Shown here: in pieces, positions 1-7,969 of the stretch
Layout: every line of letters begins with the position of its first letter
Numbering within the stretch: position 1 is the first letter of the stretch
Assembly: GCA_020630475.1 (NCBI GenBank)
Contig: JAHDBI010000015.1
Coordinates: forward strand, 1 to 35,160
Reading direction: 5' to 3'
DNA length: 35,160 nt
Source of the DNA: Saprospiraceae bacterium
Lineage (GTDB): Bacteria > Bacteroidota > Bacteroidia > Chitinophagales > Saprospiraceae
Position numbers and translations under genes: made by a program
The notes under the pieces: model-generated
Database searches by the model: none
Seen by the model: the letters and a program-made list of their open reading frames with translations, nothing else
What the model was told of the DNA's origin: nothing

Positions 1-1
1 A

Positions 2-1198
2 CCGACAGTGTTTAATGAAAGAAACTACCAAGATCAATACAGCGATCCTGGAAATTTTGTAACAGAGAAAAATGAGTTTGGACGTTACACATTGTTGGTA
101 GATAAGGACCAACTCTATTTGATGGGAGCTGGACATTCGCCGAAAGGCAAATTGCCATTTATCGATAAATATAATATCAAGTCAAAAACGTCAGATCGCT
201 TATATCATGCTGAAGACGGAGAAATGTTAGAGTCCTTGGTTATGGCCATGGATGTCAAAAAAGGAAAAATATTAACTCGATTAGAAGCCAGTGATCAATA
301 TCCAAACTACTTTTTCAGAGACTTAAATTCTGGTAAACTAACTCCTGTGACTAATTTTGAAAACCCTTTTGATGCGATTCAAAATGTACACAAAGAAGTC
401 ATTAAATACAAGCGTGAGGATGGACTAGAATTGAGCGGAACGCTCTACTTACCCGTAGGCTACGATAAAGAGAAAAAGGAGAAAATGCCGATGATCATGT
501 GGGCCTATCCTAGAGAATATAAAGACAAACAAAGTGCTGCTCAAGTAACGTCTTCCTCTAAAGAGTTTACTTACCCTTGGTACGGTTCGCCGATTTATTG
601 GGTCAATAGAGGATATGTTGTTTTAGATGATGCTGCCTTCCCGATATTAGGTGAAGGGGAGGAGGAACCTAATGATAGTTTTAGGGACCAGTTGGTTGGT
701 AATGCTGCCGCGGCAATTGACGCCGTAGATGCCATGGGATATATTGACCGCACCCGAGTAGCCGTCGGTGGACATTCTTATGGAGCATTTATGACTGCCA
801 ATTTGCTTACGCATTCTGATTTGTTTGCTGCCGGGATTGCGAGAAGTGGTGCTTACAATCGAACATTGACACCCTTTGGATTTCAAAGTGAAGAACGTAA
901 TTATTGGGAAGCTCCTAATATCTATTATGAAATGTCTCCGTTTATGCACGCTGATAAAATGAAGACACCATTGTTATTAATACATGGTCAGGAGGATAAT
1001 AATTCAGGAACTTATCCAATGCAAAGTGAACGATACTTTAATGCACTTAAAGGCTTAGGTGCAACAGTAAGATTAGTCATGTTACCAAAGGAGAGCCATG
1101 GCTATGTGGCTAAGGAATCGATCATGCACATGCTGTGGGAGCAAGATCAATGGTTAGAGACTTATGTGAAAAACAAGGGAAGAGAAATTAAACCATAG
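2..1198 (+). CDS. S9 family peptidase, glutamyl endopeptidase (cGEP/S9D)-like, C-terminal part
   Basis: The reading frame is already open at the first bases of the window, so the N-terminal beta-propeller part lies outside; the GTG at 8 is probably an internal Val. The C-terminal alpha/beta-hydrolase domain is complete. Counting residue 1 at base 8, the nucleophile is S257 in GGHSYGAF, the acid is D330 in HGQEDNN and the base is H364 in ESHGY. The stretch around LTPFGFQ, EMSPFM and ESIMHMLWE resembles plant chloroplast glutamyl endopeptidases and their Bacteroidota relatives (MEROPS S9D). From family knowledge the enzyme cleaves after Glu in peptides; whole homologues often carry a signal peptide, which cannot be seen here. 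It is followed directly, in the same frame, by the transporter gene after a single TAG. The family is clear; exact specificity is inferred. Confidence 0.9.
   Translation, partial: PTVFNERNYQDQYSDPGNFVTEKNEFGRYTLLVDKDQLYLMGAGHSPKGKLPFIDKYNIKSKTSDRLYHAEDGEMLESLVMAMDVKKGKILTRLEASDQYPNYFFRDLNSGKLTPVTNFENPFDAIQNVHKEVIKYKREDGLELSGTLYLPVGYDKEKKEKMPMIMWAYPREYKDKQSAAQVTSSSKEFTYPWYGSPIYWVNRGYVVLDDAAFPILGEGEEEPNDSFRDQLVGNAAAAIDAVDAMGYIDRTRVAVGGHSYGAFMTANLLTHSDLFAAGIARSGAYNRTLTPFGFQSEERNYWEAPNIYYEMSPFMHADKMKTPLLLIHGQEDNNSGTYPMQSERYFNALKGLGATVRLVMLPKESHGYVAKESIMHMLWEQDQWLETYVKNKGREIKP
136..150 (+). repeat. 15-base repeat motif TTCGCCGAAAGGCAA, copy 1
   Basis: Exact copy inside the S9 peptidase coding region; it shares 19 bases (ACATTCGCCGAAAGGCAAA) with the copy at 16071. 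GCC-GAAA-GGC can form a small hairpin with a GNRA-type loop. Confidence 0.6.
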
Positions 1199-1204
1199 AG
1201 GCCT

Positions 1205-2107
1205 ATTAGTAAGCATCAATTTTTAATCGTCATAGCATTTTTTGCTATCTACTTCATATGGGGCTCCACTTACTTATGTGTGGCATTTGCCGTAGAGGAA
1301 ATTCCACCATTTATGATGGCTGGATCAAGATTTGTAATTGCGTCGTTATTGATGTTCGCATTATTTGCGCTATTCGAAAGGGGAGAAATACCCAACTTAT
1401 CTGAAGTAAAGCATTCGGCGATTGCTGGGATTTTATTTTTATCTCTTGGGAATGGGGCAGTGACTTGGGCATTACAATTTTTAGACACAGGGATTACCGC
1501 TATGATTATCTCAGCACAACCCTTGGTTTTGGTTCTCATGATGTGGTTTTGGGATAAAATTCCAATCAATAGAAAATCAATCATTGGAATTATTCTGGGT
1601 ATTCTAGGTATTTACCTATTAGTAAATCAAAAAGAGATCGTACGAAATGAAATGCAAGAATTAGGCATAGTGATCATTTTCTTGTGCATTTTGGTGTGGG
1701 GTTATGCGAGTTTATATGTCACAAAGGTGAAGATGCCCAAATCCTTAATGTTGAATTCGGGTATCCAAATGTTTATTGGTGGAGTTTTGTTGATCATAAC
1801 TAGTCTTTTATTCGAGCAACAAGATTTTAGTTGGTTTGGCTTACGCCAAAGTACTTGGATATCCATGCTTTATTTGATCATTTTCGGAAGTGTATTTGCT
1901 TTTAGTAGTTTCAATTATCTACTGAAGCATGTTTCTCCCGAAAAAGTGTCCACCAGCACATACATTAACCCAATTGTTGCGTTAATTTTAGGATATTACT
2001 TTAGAGATGAAATAATATCTAATCAATCAATATTGGCATCTATAATATTACTAACAGGAGTATATTTTATCAATGCAAATAGACATAAAAAAACTAGTAA
2101 AATTTAG
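1205..2107 (+). CDS. DMT superfamily (EamA) transporter, non-canonical start
   Basis: This is an inner-membrane permease of the drug/metabolite transporter superfamily with about ten hydrophobic helices and two EamA repeats; the substrate is unknown. The first ATG/GTG/TTG in frame is the GTG at 1280, but starting there would remove most of helix 1 with its conserved WGSTY motif. The frame is open back to the TAG that ends the previous gene (1196-1198), and codons from 1205 read I-S-K-H-Q-F-L-I-V-I-A. The ATT at 1205, preceded by AGAGG at 1197-1201, is therefore the likeliest start and gives about 300 residues, the normal EamA length. A point error or mutation in an ATG is the alternative. The 3' end overlaps the following lipoprotein gene by 35 bases. 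Confidence 0.85.
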   Translation: MSKHQFLIVIAFFAIYFIWGSTYLCVAFAVEEIPPFMMAGSRFVIASLLMFALFALFERGEIPNLSEVKHSAIAGILFLSLGNGAVTWALQFLDTGITAMIISAQPLVLVLMMWFWDKIPINRKSIIGIILGILGIYLLVNQKEIVRNEMQELGIVIIFLCILVWGYASLYVTKVKMPKSLMLNSGIQMFIGGVLLIITSLLFEQQDFSWFGLRQSTWISMLYLIIFGSVFAFSSFNYLLKHVSPEKVSTSTYINPIVALILGYYFRDEIISNQSILASIILLTGVYFINANRHKKTSKI

Positions 2108-2573
2108 TTCGCTATTTTTAGCACTGAGCATGATTTTCATGGCTTGCTCTTCTAGCGGCTCCGTAGATGATGCTGTCAAATCTGTTACCGGAGAATGGAA
2201 GATCAAAGAAATATACTCAGCATATGGCCAACAGGTTAATCTGGGTCTTTCGATTGATTTCGATACTACCGAAGTGGTTACAGACGGAACGTTTAACTTT
2301 AATTCGAATGGGATTGCAAGCTATTATTATAATCGATTAGACACATTATACGCTGCAGGAGAATTAGATTGGAGTTTAACTAAGGAATCTCAAGATTGTG
2401 GATTTACTCCTTGTGATCTTTATTTGCTCAGTTTAGATACAAGAACCTATGAATGCCAGTTTGGAGATGAAACAAGTGATGCACACATAGATGCTACAGA
2501 GATTAGATTAATTTCTGAAACAAGACAAATGGGGCCTTATCGTCAAATTATTTTCTTCCTAGAAAAGAACTAA
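2073..2573 (+). CDS. Putative lipoprotein, lipocalin-like
   Basis: This 166-residue protein has a positively charged N-terminus, a hydrophobic stretch and a lipobox ending at C25 (IFMAC), so it is probably a lipidated envelope protein. The mature part starts with a Ser-rich tether, then VTGEWKIKEIYSAYG, followed by alternating short beta-strand-like segments. This resembles small lipocalin-like lipoproteins of Bacteroidota, but I cannot name a family firmly. Three Cys residues (in DCGFTPC and YEC) lie in the mature domain. The gene starts inside the end of the transporter gene in another frame, and its TAA shares a base with the ATG of the next gene (TAATG), so the three are probably co-translated. 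Confidence 0.75.
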   Translation: MQIDIKKLVKFSSLFLALSMIFMACSSSGSVDDAVKSVTGEWKIKEIYSAYGQQVNLGLSIDFDTTEVVTDGTFNFNSNGIASYYYNRLDTLYAAGELDWSLTKESQDCGFTPCDLYLLSLDTRTYECQFGDETSDAHIDATEIRLISETRQMGPYRQIIFFLEKN

Positions 2574-3067
2574 TGGATTTTGATGCTTTATGGGTAGGTG
2601 ATAAAGTTTTTGTTCGAAGCTTTTCTAAGAATGGAATATGGGAAGGGCGTAAAAACAATGAATTTGCCTTTGTCAAAATTGACCATAAACAACATACGGT
2701 CTCCCTATCTGAAATATCTGAAGCTAAAAAAGAAGAAGAAATAGATGAACCAACAGAAGTGGGGGATACACCGACCATTAAAATAAAACCATTCCAAGAC
2801 TCATTGGATTTGCATATTGAACGACTCAATCCATCTATGTCAAATCAACCTGCCCAATTGATTATTAACCATCAGATTAAACGATGCATCACGTACATCG
2901 AAGAGGCTATCGAACGAAAAAGACATAAAATTACCATCATACATGGTATCGGAGAGGGTGTTTTGAAGTCAGAAGTATATCACTTACTCAAAGAGTATGA
3001 TGATATAAAATTTAGCATACCGGTCAATAATGGTGGAGCAGTAGAATTGTGGTTTAACTATTCATAG
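2573..3067 (+). CDS. Smr domain-containing protein
   Basis: This 164-residue protein has an N-terminal SH3/KOW-like segment (about residues 5-45, GDKVFVRS...), an acidic linker (51-62) and a C-terminal Smr domain (about 75-164). The Smr hallmarks are LDLH at 78-81 and HGIGEG at 124-129, as in the C-terminus of MutS2. Smr domains act as nucleic-acid nicking or ribosome-collision rescue modules in other proteins; the role of this stand-alone Bacteroidota form (related to DUF2027 proteins) is not established. The ATG overlaps the stop codon of the lipoprotein gene by one base, which points to translational coupling. Confidence 0.82.
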   Translation: MDFDALWVGDKVFVRSFSKNGIWEGRKNNEFAFVKIDHKQHTVSLSEISEAKKEEEIDEPTEVGDTPTIKIKPFQDSLDLHIERLNPSMSNQPAQLIINHQIKRCITYIEEAIERKRHKITIIHGIGEGVLKSEVYHLLKEYDDIKFSIPVNNGGAVELWFNYS

Positions 3068-3107
3068 CTTCCCTCTTTTTATATTTAAATTATCTTTACC
3101 AATAGAT

Positions 3108-3863
3108 ATGAATCTTACTTTATACAAAGACATACAAGAAGCGAAGAGAAAGGGCGAAAAGAAGTTTGTGGTTCTGATTGATCCGGATAAGGTTCGATTG
3201 GGTAAAATCGACAAAGTGCTTCAGTTGGCCATGGACGCAAATGTGGATTATTTCTTCATTGGCGGAAGCCTGATTGTGAATAACATGTTGGATGAGGTGT
3301 TGATTAATATCAAAAAGAAGTGCAACATCCCAATGATTCTTTTTCCGGGAAACTCCATGCAATTGAGTTATAGAGCTGATGGTTTGCTATTCCTTTCATT
3401 GATCTCTGGGAGAAACGCAGAATTGTTGATCGGTAAACATGTAATTACGGCCCCATTCTTAAAAATGAGTCCTTTAGAAATTATGTCAACTGGATATATG
3501 CTTATCGATGGTGGAGTGCCAACGACTGTCCAATATATGAGTAATACAACACCTATTCCTGCAGCCAAGGATGATATTGCCATGACCACAGCAATGGCAG
3601 GTGAACTACTAGGCCTAAAAATGATTTACATGGATGCGGGCTCTGGTGCTATAAATCCTGTTCCAACATCCATGATCGAATCTGTTAGTGGAGCTACAGA
3701 TATTCCCTTAATTGTTGGAGGAGGTATTCGAACTCCAGAAAAGGCGGAGGAAAATGCGAGGGCGGGAGCTGATCTCATTGTTGTCGGAAATGCCATTGAA
3801 AAGGATCCTGAATTAATTATGGATATGTCAGCAGCCATTCATTCTGTAAAAGTCAATGTTTAA
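3108..3863 (+). CDS. Geranylgeranylglyceryl phosphate synthase family protein (PcrB/GGGPS)
   Basis: This 251-residue TIM-barrel prenyltransferase joins a polyprenyl diphosphate to sn-glycerol-1-phosphate, the reaction known from archaeal ether lipids and from bacterial PcrB. Visible family motifs are LIDPDK (24-28, metal/diphosphate side), GGS (52-54), LFPGN (78-82), YMDAGSG (174-180), VGGGIRTPE (203-211) and VVGNAIE (225-231), the phosphate-binding end of the barrel. The length matches group II enzymes found in many Bacteroidota. The prenyl chain length cannot be read from the sequence. Mevalonate-pathway genes lie about 13 kb downstream and could supply substrate. The TAA is directly followed by the rsgA start. 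A weak -7-like TATCTTTA lies at 3091-3098. Confidence 0.92.
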   Translation: MNLTLYKDIQEAKRKGEKKFVVLIDPDKVRLGKIDKVLQLAMDANVDYFFIGGSLIVNNMLDEVLINIKKKCNIPMILFPGNSMQLSYRADGLLFLSLISGRNAELLIGKHVITAPFLKMSPLEIMSTGYMLIDGGVPTTVQYMSNTTPIPAAKDDIAMTTAMAGELLGLKMIYMDAGSGAINPVPTSMIESVSGATDIPLIVGGGIRTPEKAEENARAGADLIVVGNAIEKDPELIMDMSAAIHSVKVNV

Positions 3864-4826
3864 GTGCGAGAATTAATTCGGGGACTCGTAATTAAATCCA
3901 CAGGTAGTTGGTACGCAGTTAAAACGGGTACTGGCGAAATTACTAATTGTCGTATCGCCGGTAAATTTAGATTACAAGGCTTGAAGTTAACTAATCCTGT
4001 CGCAGTAGGGGATTATGTAAAATTTTATATCGAAGAAAGTGATCAGGATAAAGTGGGTAACATCACGGAAATTGAGGATCGTAAGAATTACGTCATTCGA
4101 CAGTCTCCACGTAAAAAGCATAATGTTCACCTTTTGGCAAGTAATATTGATCACGCGCTTTTGGTCGTGACCATTGTTGAACCTAAATTAAAACAAGGAT
4201 TTATTGACCGTTTTTTAGTCATGACGGAACCTTATGATATTCCAGTGGATATTGTTTTTAATAAAAAGGATGTTTACCAAGAAGAGGATATTTTGCTTTA
4301 CGAGTATTTTAAAACCGTTTACGAAAATATTGGTTACCGCACCCATCTTGTTAGTTCTTTAGAAGGGAAAAACCTGGAGCCAATAAAAGATATTTTAAAA
4401 GATAAGACTACGATGATAAGTGGTCAGTCGGGGGTAGGTAAATCAACACTCCTAAATGCCTTACTACCAGATTTAGGATTGGCTACAAATGAAGTGTCGG
4501 AATATACAGGGAAAGGTCAACACACGACTACCTTTGCAGAAATGTTTGACTTGCCCTTTGGTGGAAACATTATAGATACTCCAGGTATTAAGATGTTATC
4601 ATTCAATCATTTGGAAGTTCAAGATGTTGCTCATAATTTTAGAGAGATTTTTGCGCTTTCCAGCGAATGTAAATTTGGAAACTGTACTCACCGAAACGAA
4701 CCCAATTGTGCAGTAAAAGAAAATTTAGAAGAAGGAGCTATCAGTGAATTGCGTTATAATAATTATTTATTGATCCTAGATGAGATTGAAGATCAAAATT
4801 ACTGGGAACGAAACAGCAGAATGTAA
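3864..4826 (+). CDS. rsgA: Ribosome small subunit-dependent GTPase A
   Basis: This is a circularly permuted GTPase that helps mature the 30S subunit. The order of parts is typical: N-terminal OB fold (about 1-75), G4 NKKD at 133-136, G1 GQSGVGKS at 187-194, switch region with the TTTF stretch, G3 DTPG at 238-241, and a C-terminal zinc knuckle with C269, C274, H276 and C282. At 320 residues it is full length. Translation starts at a GTG that touches the stop codon of the GGGP synthase gene, so the two are probably translated together. A 54-residue membrane protein gene follows after 3 bases. Confidence 0.95.
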   Translation: MRELIRGLVIKSTGSWYAVKTGTGEITNCRIAGKFRLQGLKLTNPVAVGDYVKFYIEESDQDKVGNITEIEDRKNYVIRQSPRKKHNVHLLASNIDHALLVVTIVEPKLKQGFIDRFLVMTEPYDIPVDIVFNKKDVYQEEDILLYEYFKTVYENIGYRTHLVSSLEGKNLEPIKDILKDKTTMISGQSGVGKSTLLNALLPDLGLATNEVSEYTGKGQHTTTFAEMFDLPFGGNIIDTPGIKMLSFNHLEVQDVAHNFREIFALSSECKFGNCTHRNEPNCAVKENLEEGAISELRYNNYLLILDEIEDQNYWERNSRM

Positions 4827-4829
4827 AGG

Positions 4830-4994
4830 ATGTCACACTACAGAAAGAAAAATTATTTAAGTCGAAGAGAGAAAATGAAGCGTTCTGGTCAGAAGGCAAA
4901 AGTGACCCTTATATTCTTTGTGATTTTTCTAATCCTTTTATTTCTTTTTAATTGGGTCGAAATTAGAGATTACCTCAAAACATTCTTCTATTAA
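4830..4994 (+). CDS. Small single-pass membrane protein (54 aa), unknown
   Basis: A short open frame starts at ATG 4830, four bases after the rsgA stop and right behind AAAGG, and ends with TAA at 4992-4994. It encodes a basic N-terminus (MSHYRKKNYLSRREKMKR), one strongly hydrophobic helix (about residues 25-40, LIFFVIFLILLFLF) and a short tail NWVEIRDYLKTFFY. The charge pattern predicts the N-terminus inside the cell. The tail ends at the 3' end of the convergent flippase gene with a 4-base overlap. I do not recognise the family. Its position, spacing and clean helix argue that it is a real gene of the rsgA transcript; homologues next to rsgA elsewhere would settle it. Confidence 0.6.
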   Translation: MSHYRKKNYLSRREKMKRSGQKAKVTLIFFVIFLILLFLFNWVEIRDYLKTFFY

Positions 4995-6463
4995 TTCTTC
5001 AATAGATTTTTATTTCCAGCATACACTGCGAGTAAATAACTTATTAGAATAACAAGGTTAATTCCAAAAAGAGTCCAAGGGTTTGGAATAACGGTTTTTA
5101 AATTTATTCCAATGATGTACAGTATAATGGCCAAGAGTAAATATCCGATCATCTGCACTAAAGGATATTTTATGGGGTAGTATTTTTTTCCAAAAAATAG
5201 GGCTAGTGAACACATGGAAACAAAGCAAGTCAATACTGCATAAGAGGCTCCAATCATTCCTACTTTAGGAATTAAAACAATATTGAGACCAATTGTTATT
5301 GCCGCTCCAATAAAAGCAATCACCGCTCCGATCAACGTTTTGTCTTTTAATTTATACCAAATGGAAAAATTGTAATACAAGCCTAGGAAAAGATATGCTA
5401 AAAGTAAAACGGGTACAATATAGATTCCTTCGCGATAATCTTTACCAATTAAAAATTGAGCCTGATCAATAAATAAACTGATGGTTAAGAAGACTATTGA
5501 ACCCGTCAATAAAAATGCATGCGCCACTTTGCCATAAGTGCTCGCTTCATCTTTAGATTTGAAGTTCTTAAAGAAAAATGGTTCTGCAGCATAATTAAAT
5601 GCAGTAGCAAACAAACTCATGATAATAGCCACCTTAGATGCGCCATTATAAACACCAGAACTTACCTGGTTTTCCTCAGGTGTCCCTGGCATTAATTCTG
5701 CTATGAATACTCGATCAAAAACCTGGTTAATGGCTGCCGCGACACCGACTAAAACCAACGGCCAGGAATAGCGAAGCATATTCTTGATCAATACTTTATC
5801 CAATGAAAATCTAAACTTCCTAAATTCTGGAATTAATAAAATGACTACGATAATACTAGCAGCCAAATTGGCTAAAAACACATAGTCCAGTGAGCGTTCC
5901 GCCTGATATAGACCAGCTAAAAAACCATCTGGATCGCTAATGCTCGACCTGGAGCATAATTCTAAAAAGAAGAGAATAATCACAATTGTCACTAGAACAT
6001 TGATGATCTTGATAACAGCAAATCGCACAGGCCTATTTTCGAGCCTCAACTTAGCAAAAGGAATAGCCGCCATAGCGTCAAAACCTATGATAAAAGCAAA
6101 CCATTGAACATATCGAGCATCTTCAGCAGTCGTAATCCAACTAGCAATATTGGACGCATTGAAGAATACAAGTGAAACAAATAAAAGTGTTGAAAGCAAC
6201 ACTACACTAGTGGTCGTCGAAAAGGATTTATTGATGCCACCTTCCCTCGATGCAAATCGAAAAAAAGCAGTTTCTAACCTAAGTGTAATAACAGCCATGA
6301 TTAGAGCTGTATACGCATAAATGATTCCATGTATACCATACTCACCATTTTCTAAAACCCTAGTTAAGTAAGGAGTAGCCAAAATAAAATTCAACAATTT
6401 AGGAAGAACACTCCCTAAACCATATATGGCGGTTTCACTTGCTAGTTGTTTTATCTTAGACAA
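4991..6463 (-). CDS. Oligosaccharide/polysaccharide flippase family protein (Wzx-like)
   Basis: This 490-residue integral membrane protein of the MOP superfamily has about 12-14 predicted helices. The N-terminus reads SKIKQLASETAIYGLGSVLPKLLNF, typical of the polysaccharide biosynthesis (RfbX/Wzx) family, which moves lipid-linked sugars across the inner membrane. A helix near residues 235-255 (YSWPLVLVGVAAAINQVFDRV) is also typical. No sugar transferase genes are nearby, so the cargo cannot be guessed. It stands alone on the minus strand between two plus-strand groups, converging on the small membrane protein gene by a 4-base overlap. No good promoter motif was found in the roughly 140-base gap upstream. 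Confidence 0.88.
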   Translation of the reverse strand: MSKIKQLASETAIYGLGSVLPKLLNFILATPYLTRVLENGEYGIHGIIYAYTALIMAVITLRLETAFFRFASREGGINKSFSTTTSVVLLSTLLFVSLVFFNASNIASWITTAEDARYVQWFAFIIGFDAMAAIPFAKLRLENRPVRFAVIKIINVLVTIVIILFFLELCSRSSISDPDGFLAGLYQAERSLDYVFLANLAASIIVVILLIPEFRKFRFSLDKVLIKNMLRYSWPLVLVGVAAAINQVFDRVFIAELMPGTPEENQVSSGVYNGASKVAIIMSLFATAFNYAAEPFFFKNFKSKDEASTYGKVAHAFLLTGSIVFLTISLFIDQAQFLIGKDYREGIYIVPVLLLAYLFLGLYYNFSIWYKLKDKTLIGAVIAFIGAAITIGLNIVLIPKVGMIGASYAVLTCFVSMCSLALFFGKKYYPIKYPLVQMIGYLLLAIILYIIGINLKTVIPNPWTLFGINLVILISYLLAVYAGNKNLLKN

Positions 6464-6574
6464 TCGATGATATATTTAAAAATAATATAATGTAAGTTAG
6501 TAATTAATGAAATCCCTATCTGTAGGACGATGAAAAAATTACGCGTTCAAAACCAAAACTTCGCGCCATTATTC

Positions 6575-6582
6575 TAAATTTG
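6575..6582 (+). promoter_or_regulatory. Probable -7 box of the M42 peptidase gene
   Basis: TAAATTTG matches the Bacteroidota primary-sigma -7 consensus TAnnTTTG and lies 23 bases before the ATG at 6606. No clear TTG is found at the -33 spacing, so the call is moderate. Confidence 0.42.
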
Positions 6583-6605
6583 GGTCACCTTAACAAACAG
6601 AAAAG

Positions 6606-7649
6606 ATGAACATTAAATTGCTTTCGGAGCTATGTAAAGCACCTGGTGCCCCTGGATACGAAAAGGAGATTCGAAATCTCATAAAAAAAGAAATTAAAGG
6701 TCTTGTTGACGAGGTTCATGTAGATAACATGGGCAATTTGATTGGCATCAAAAAGGGGTCTAAAGATAAATCTGTAATGGTGGCTGCTCATATGGATGAG
6801 ATCAGCTTTATAGTGACGCACATTGATGATGATGGTTTTATTAAGTTTCACACCTTAGGTGGTTTTGACCCAAAGACGCTTACGGCTCAAAGAGTGATTA
6901 TACACGGTCGAAAAGATGTTATAGGGGTTCTGGGAGCAAAACCTATTCACATTATGACTCCTGAAGAAAGAAATAAAGTCGTGAAAACCAACGAGTACTT
7001 TATTGATACAGGATTGACTAAAAAGGAAGTGGACAGACTGATTTCTGTTGGAGATCCCATCACCAGAGAAAGGGGTTTGATTGAAATGGGAGAGATGATC
7101 AATTGTAAATCTTTAGACAATAGAATTTCCGTATACATCCTTTTGGAAACGCTAAGAAAATTAAAATCCAAAAAAGTACCTTATGATATTCTTGCGGCAT
7201 TTACCGTACAAGAAGAAATAGGTCTTAGAGGAGCCATGACAGCGGCATCGGGTTACAATCCGGATTTCGGGATTGCACTTGATGTTACATTAGCTAATGA
7301 TTTACCAGGTGCTGCACCACATGAATACTGCACTAAAATGGGTGAAGGGACAGCCATTAAGGTTTTGGATGGTATGACGGTCTGTGATTTTAGAATGGTA
7401 GAATTCATGAAGAAATTAGCGGCAAAAAAGAAAATAAAGCACCAAATGGAAGTGCTTACAAAAGGAGGCACCGACACAGCAGGTCTTCAAAGATACGCTA
7501 ATGGTGGTTCTATTGCCGGAGCTATTTCTATACCTTGTCGATATTTACATCAAGTGATAGAGATGGTTCATAAGGATGATGTTGAGAATTCCATCAAGTT
7601 GCTTGAACAATGTCTATTAAGTTTAGATAAACATGATTGGTCAATATAA
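6606..7649 (+). CDS. M42 family metallopeptidase (glutamyl/tetrahedral aminopeptidase type)
   Basis: This 347-residue dinuclear-metal aminopeptidase belongs to the cytosolic M42 family (FrvX/YsdC/PepA-like), whose members often form 12-subunit tetrahedral shells that trim peptides. The metal site is complete: H62 in AHMDE, bridging D171 in LDNR, catalytic E203 and ligand E204 in [10 protein letters not shown]226 in ALDV, and H315 in YLHQVIE. There is no signal peptide. Its TAA overlaps the ATG of the following pterin dehydratase gene (ATAATG), so the two form an operon. A -7 box lies just upstream. Confidence 0.93.
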   Translation: MNIKLLSELCKAPGAPGYEKEIRNLIKKEIKGLVDEVHVDNMGNLIGIKKGSKDKSVMVAAHMDEISFIVTHIDDDGFIKFHTLGGFDPKTLTAQRVIIHGRKDVIGVLGAKPIHIMTPEERNKVVKTNEYFIDTGLTKKEVDRLISVGDPITRERGLIEMGEMINCKSLDNRISVYILLETLRKLKSKKVPYDILAAFTVQEEIGLRGAMTAASGYNPDFGIALDVTLANDLPGAAPHEYCTKMGEGTAIKVLDGMTVCDFRMVEFMKKLAAKKKIKHQMEVLTKGGTDTAGLQRYANGGSIAGAISIPCRYLHQVIEMVHKDDVENSIKLLEQCLLSLDKHDWSI

Positions 7650-7885
7650 TGTGGATTGAAAAAGACAATAAACTGGTTGCTGAGTTTCAATTTAAAGATT
7701 TTATTGAGGCTTTTTCTTTTATGACCAAAGTGGCCATTTTAGCAGAAAAACAAAACCACCACCCAGAGTGGTCAAATGTTTGGAATAAGGTTACCATCCA
7801 ATTATCTACTCATGATGCTGGAAATATTGTTACTGAAAAGGATCATCGATTGGCGAAAGCCATCTCAACTATTTTAAAAACCTAG
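7649..7885 (+). CDS. 4a-hydroxytetrahydrobiopterin dehydratase (PCD/DCoH family)
   Basis: This 78-residue protein is of the family that dehydrates 4a-hydroxytetrahydrobiopterin during pterin recycling after aromatic amino acid hydroxylation. The signature [21 protein letters not shown] contains the paired His, Pro and Trp of the active site, and the later TEKDHRLA His-containing motif is also present. An in-frame TTG at 7637 would add four residues, but the ATG at 7649 overlapping the previous stop codon is the natural start. It is somewhat short at the N-terminus compared with PhhB proteins of about 95-110 residues. No hydroxylase gene is in the window, so its partner is unknown. Confidence 0.88.
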   Translation: MWIEKDNKLVAEFQFKDFIEAFSFMTKVAILAEKQNHHPEWSNVWNKVTIQLSTHDAGNIVTEKDHRLAKAISTILKT

Positions 7886-7969
7886 TGTGCTGTTAAAAAA
7901 TTGTTAAACAGAATAGACTAAAAATCTCATTGAACAGTTCTTCGTTTTTACATAACATCTTGTCATTAG

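Noticed and set aside
1270..1584. Open frame of 104 codons on the minus strand
   Set aside because: It is antisense to the EamA transporter; hydrophobic codons on one strand commonly leave such frames.
7886..7969. Weak hairpin CTGTT/AACAG after the pterin dehydratase gene
   Set aside because: The stem is only 5 bases with a 12-base loop and no T-tract, so it is not called a terminator.
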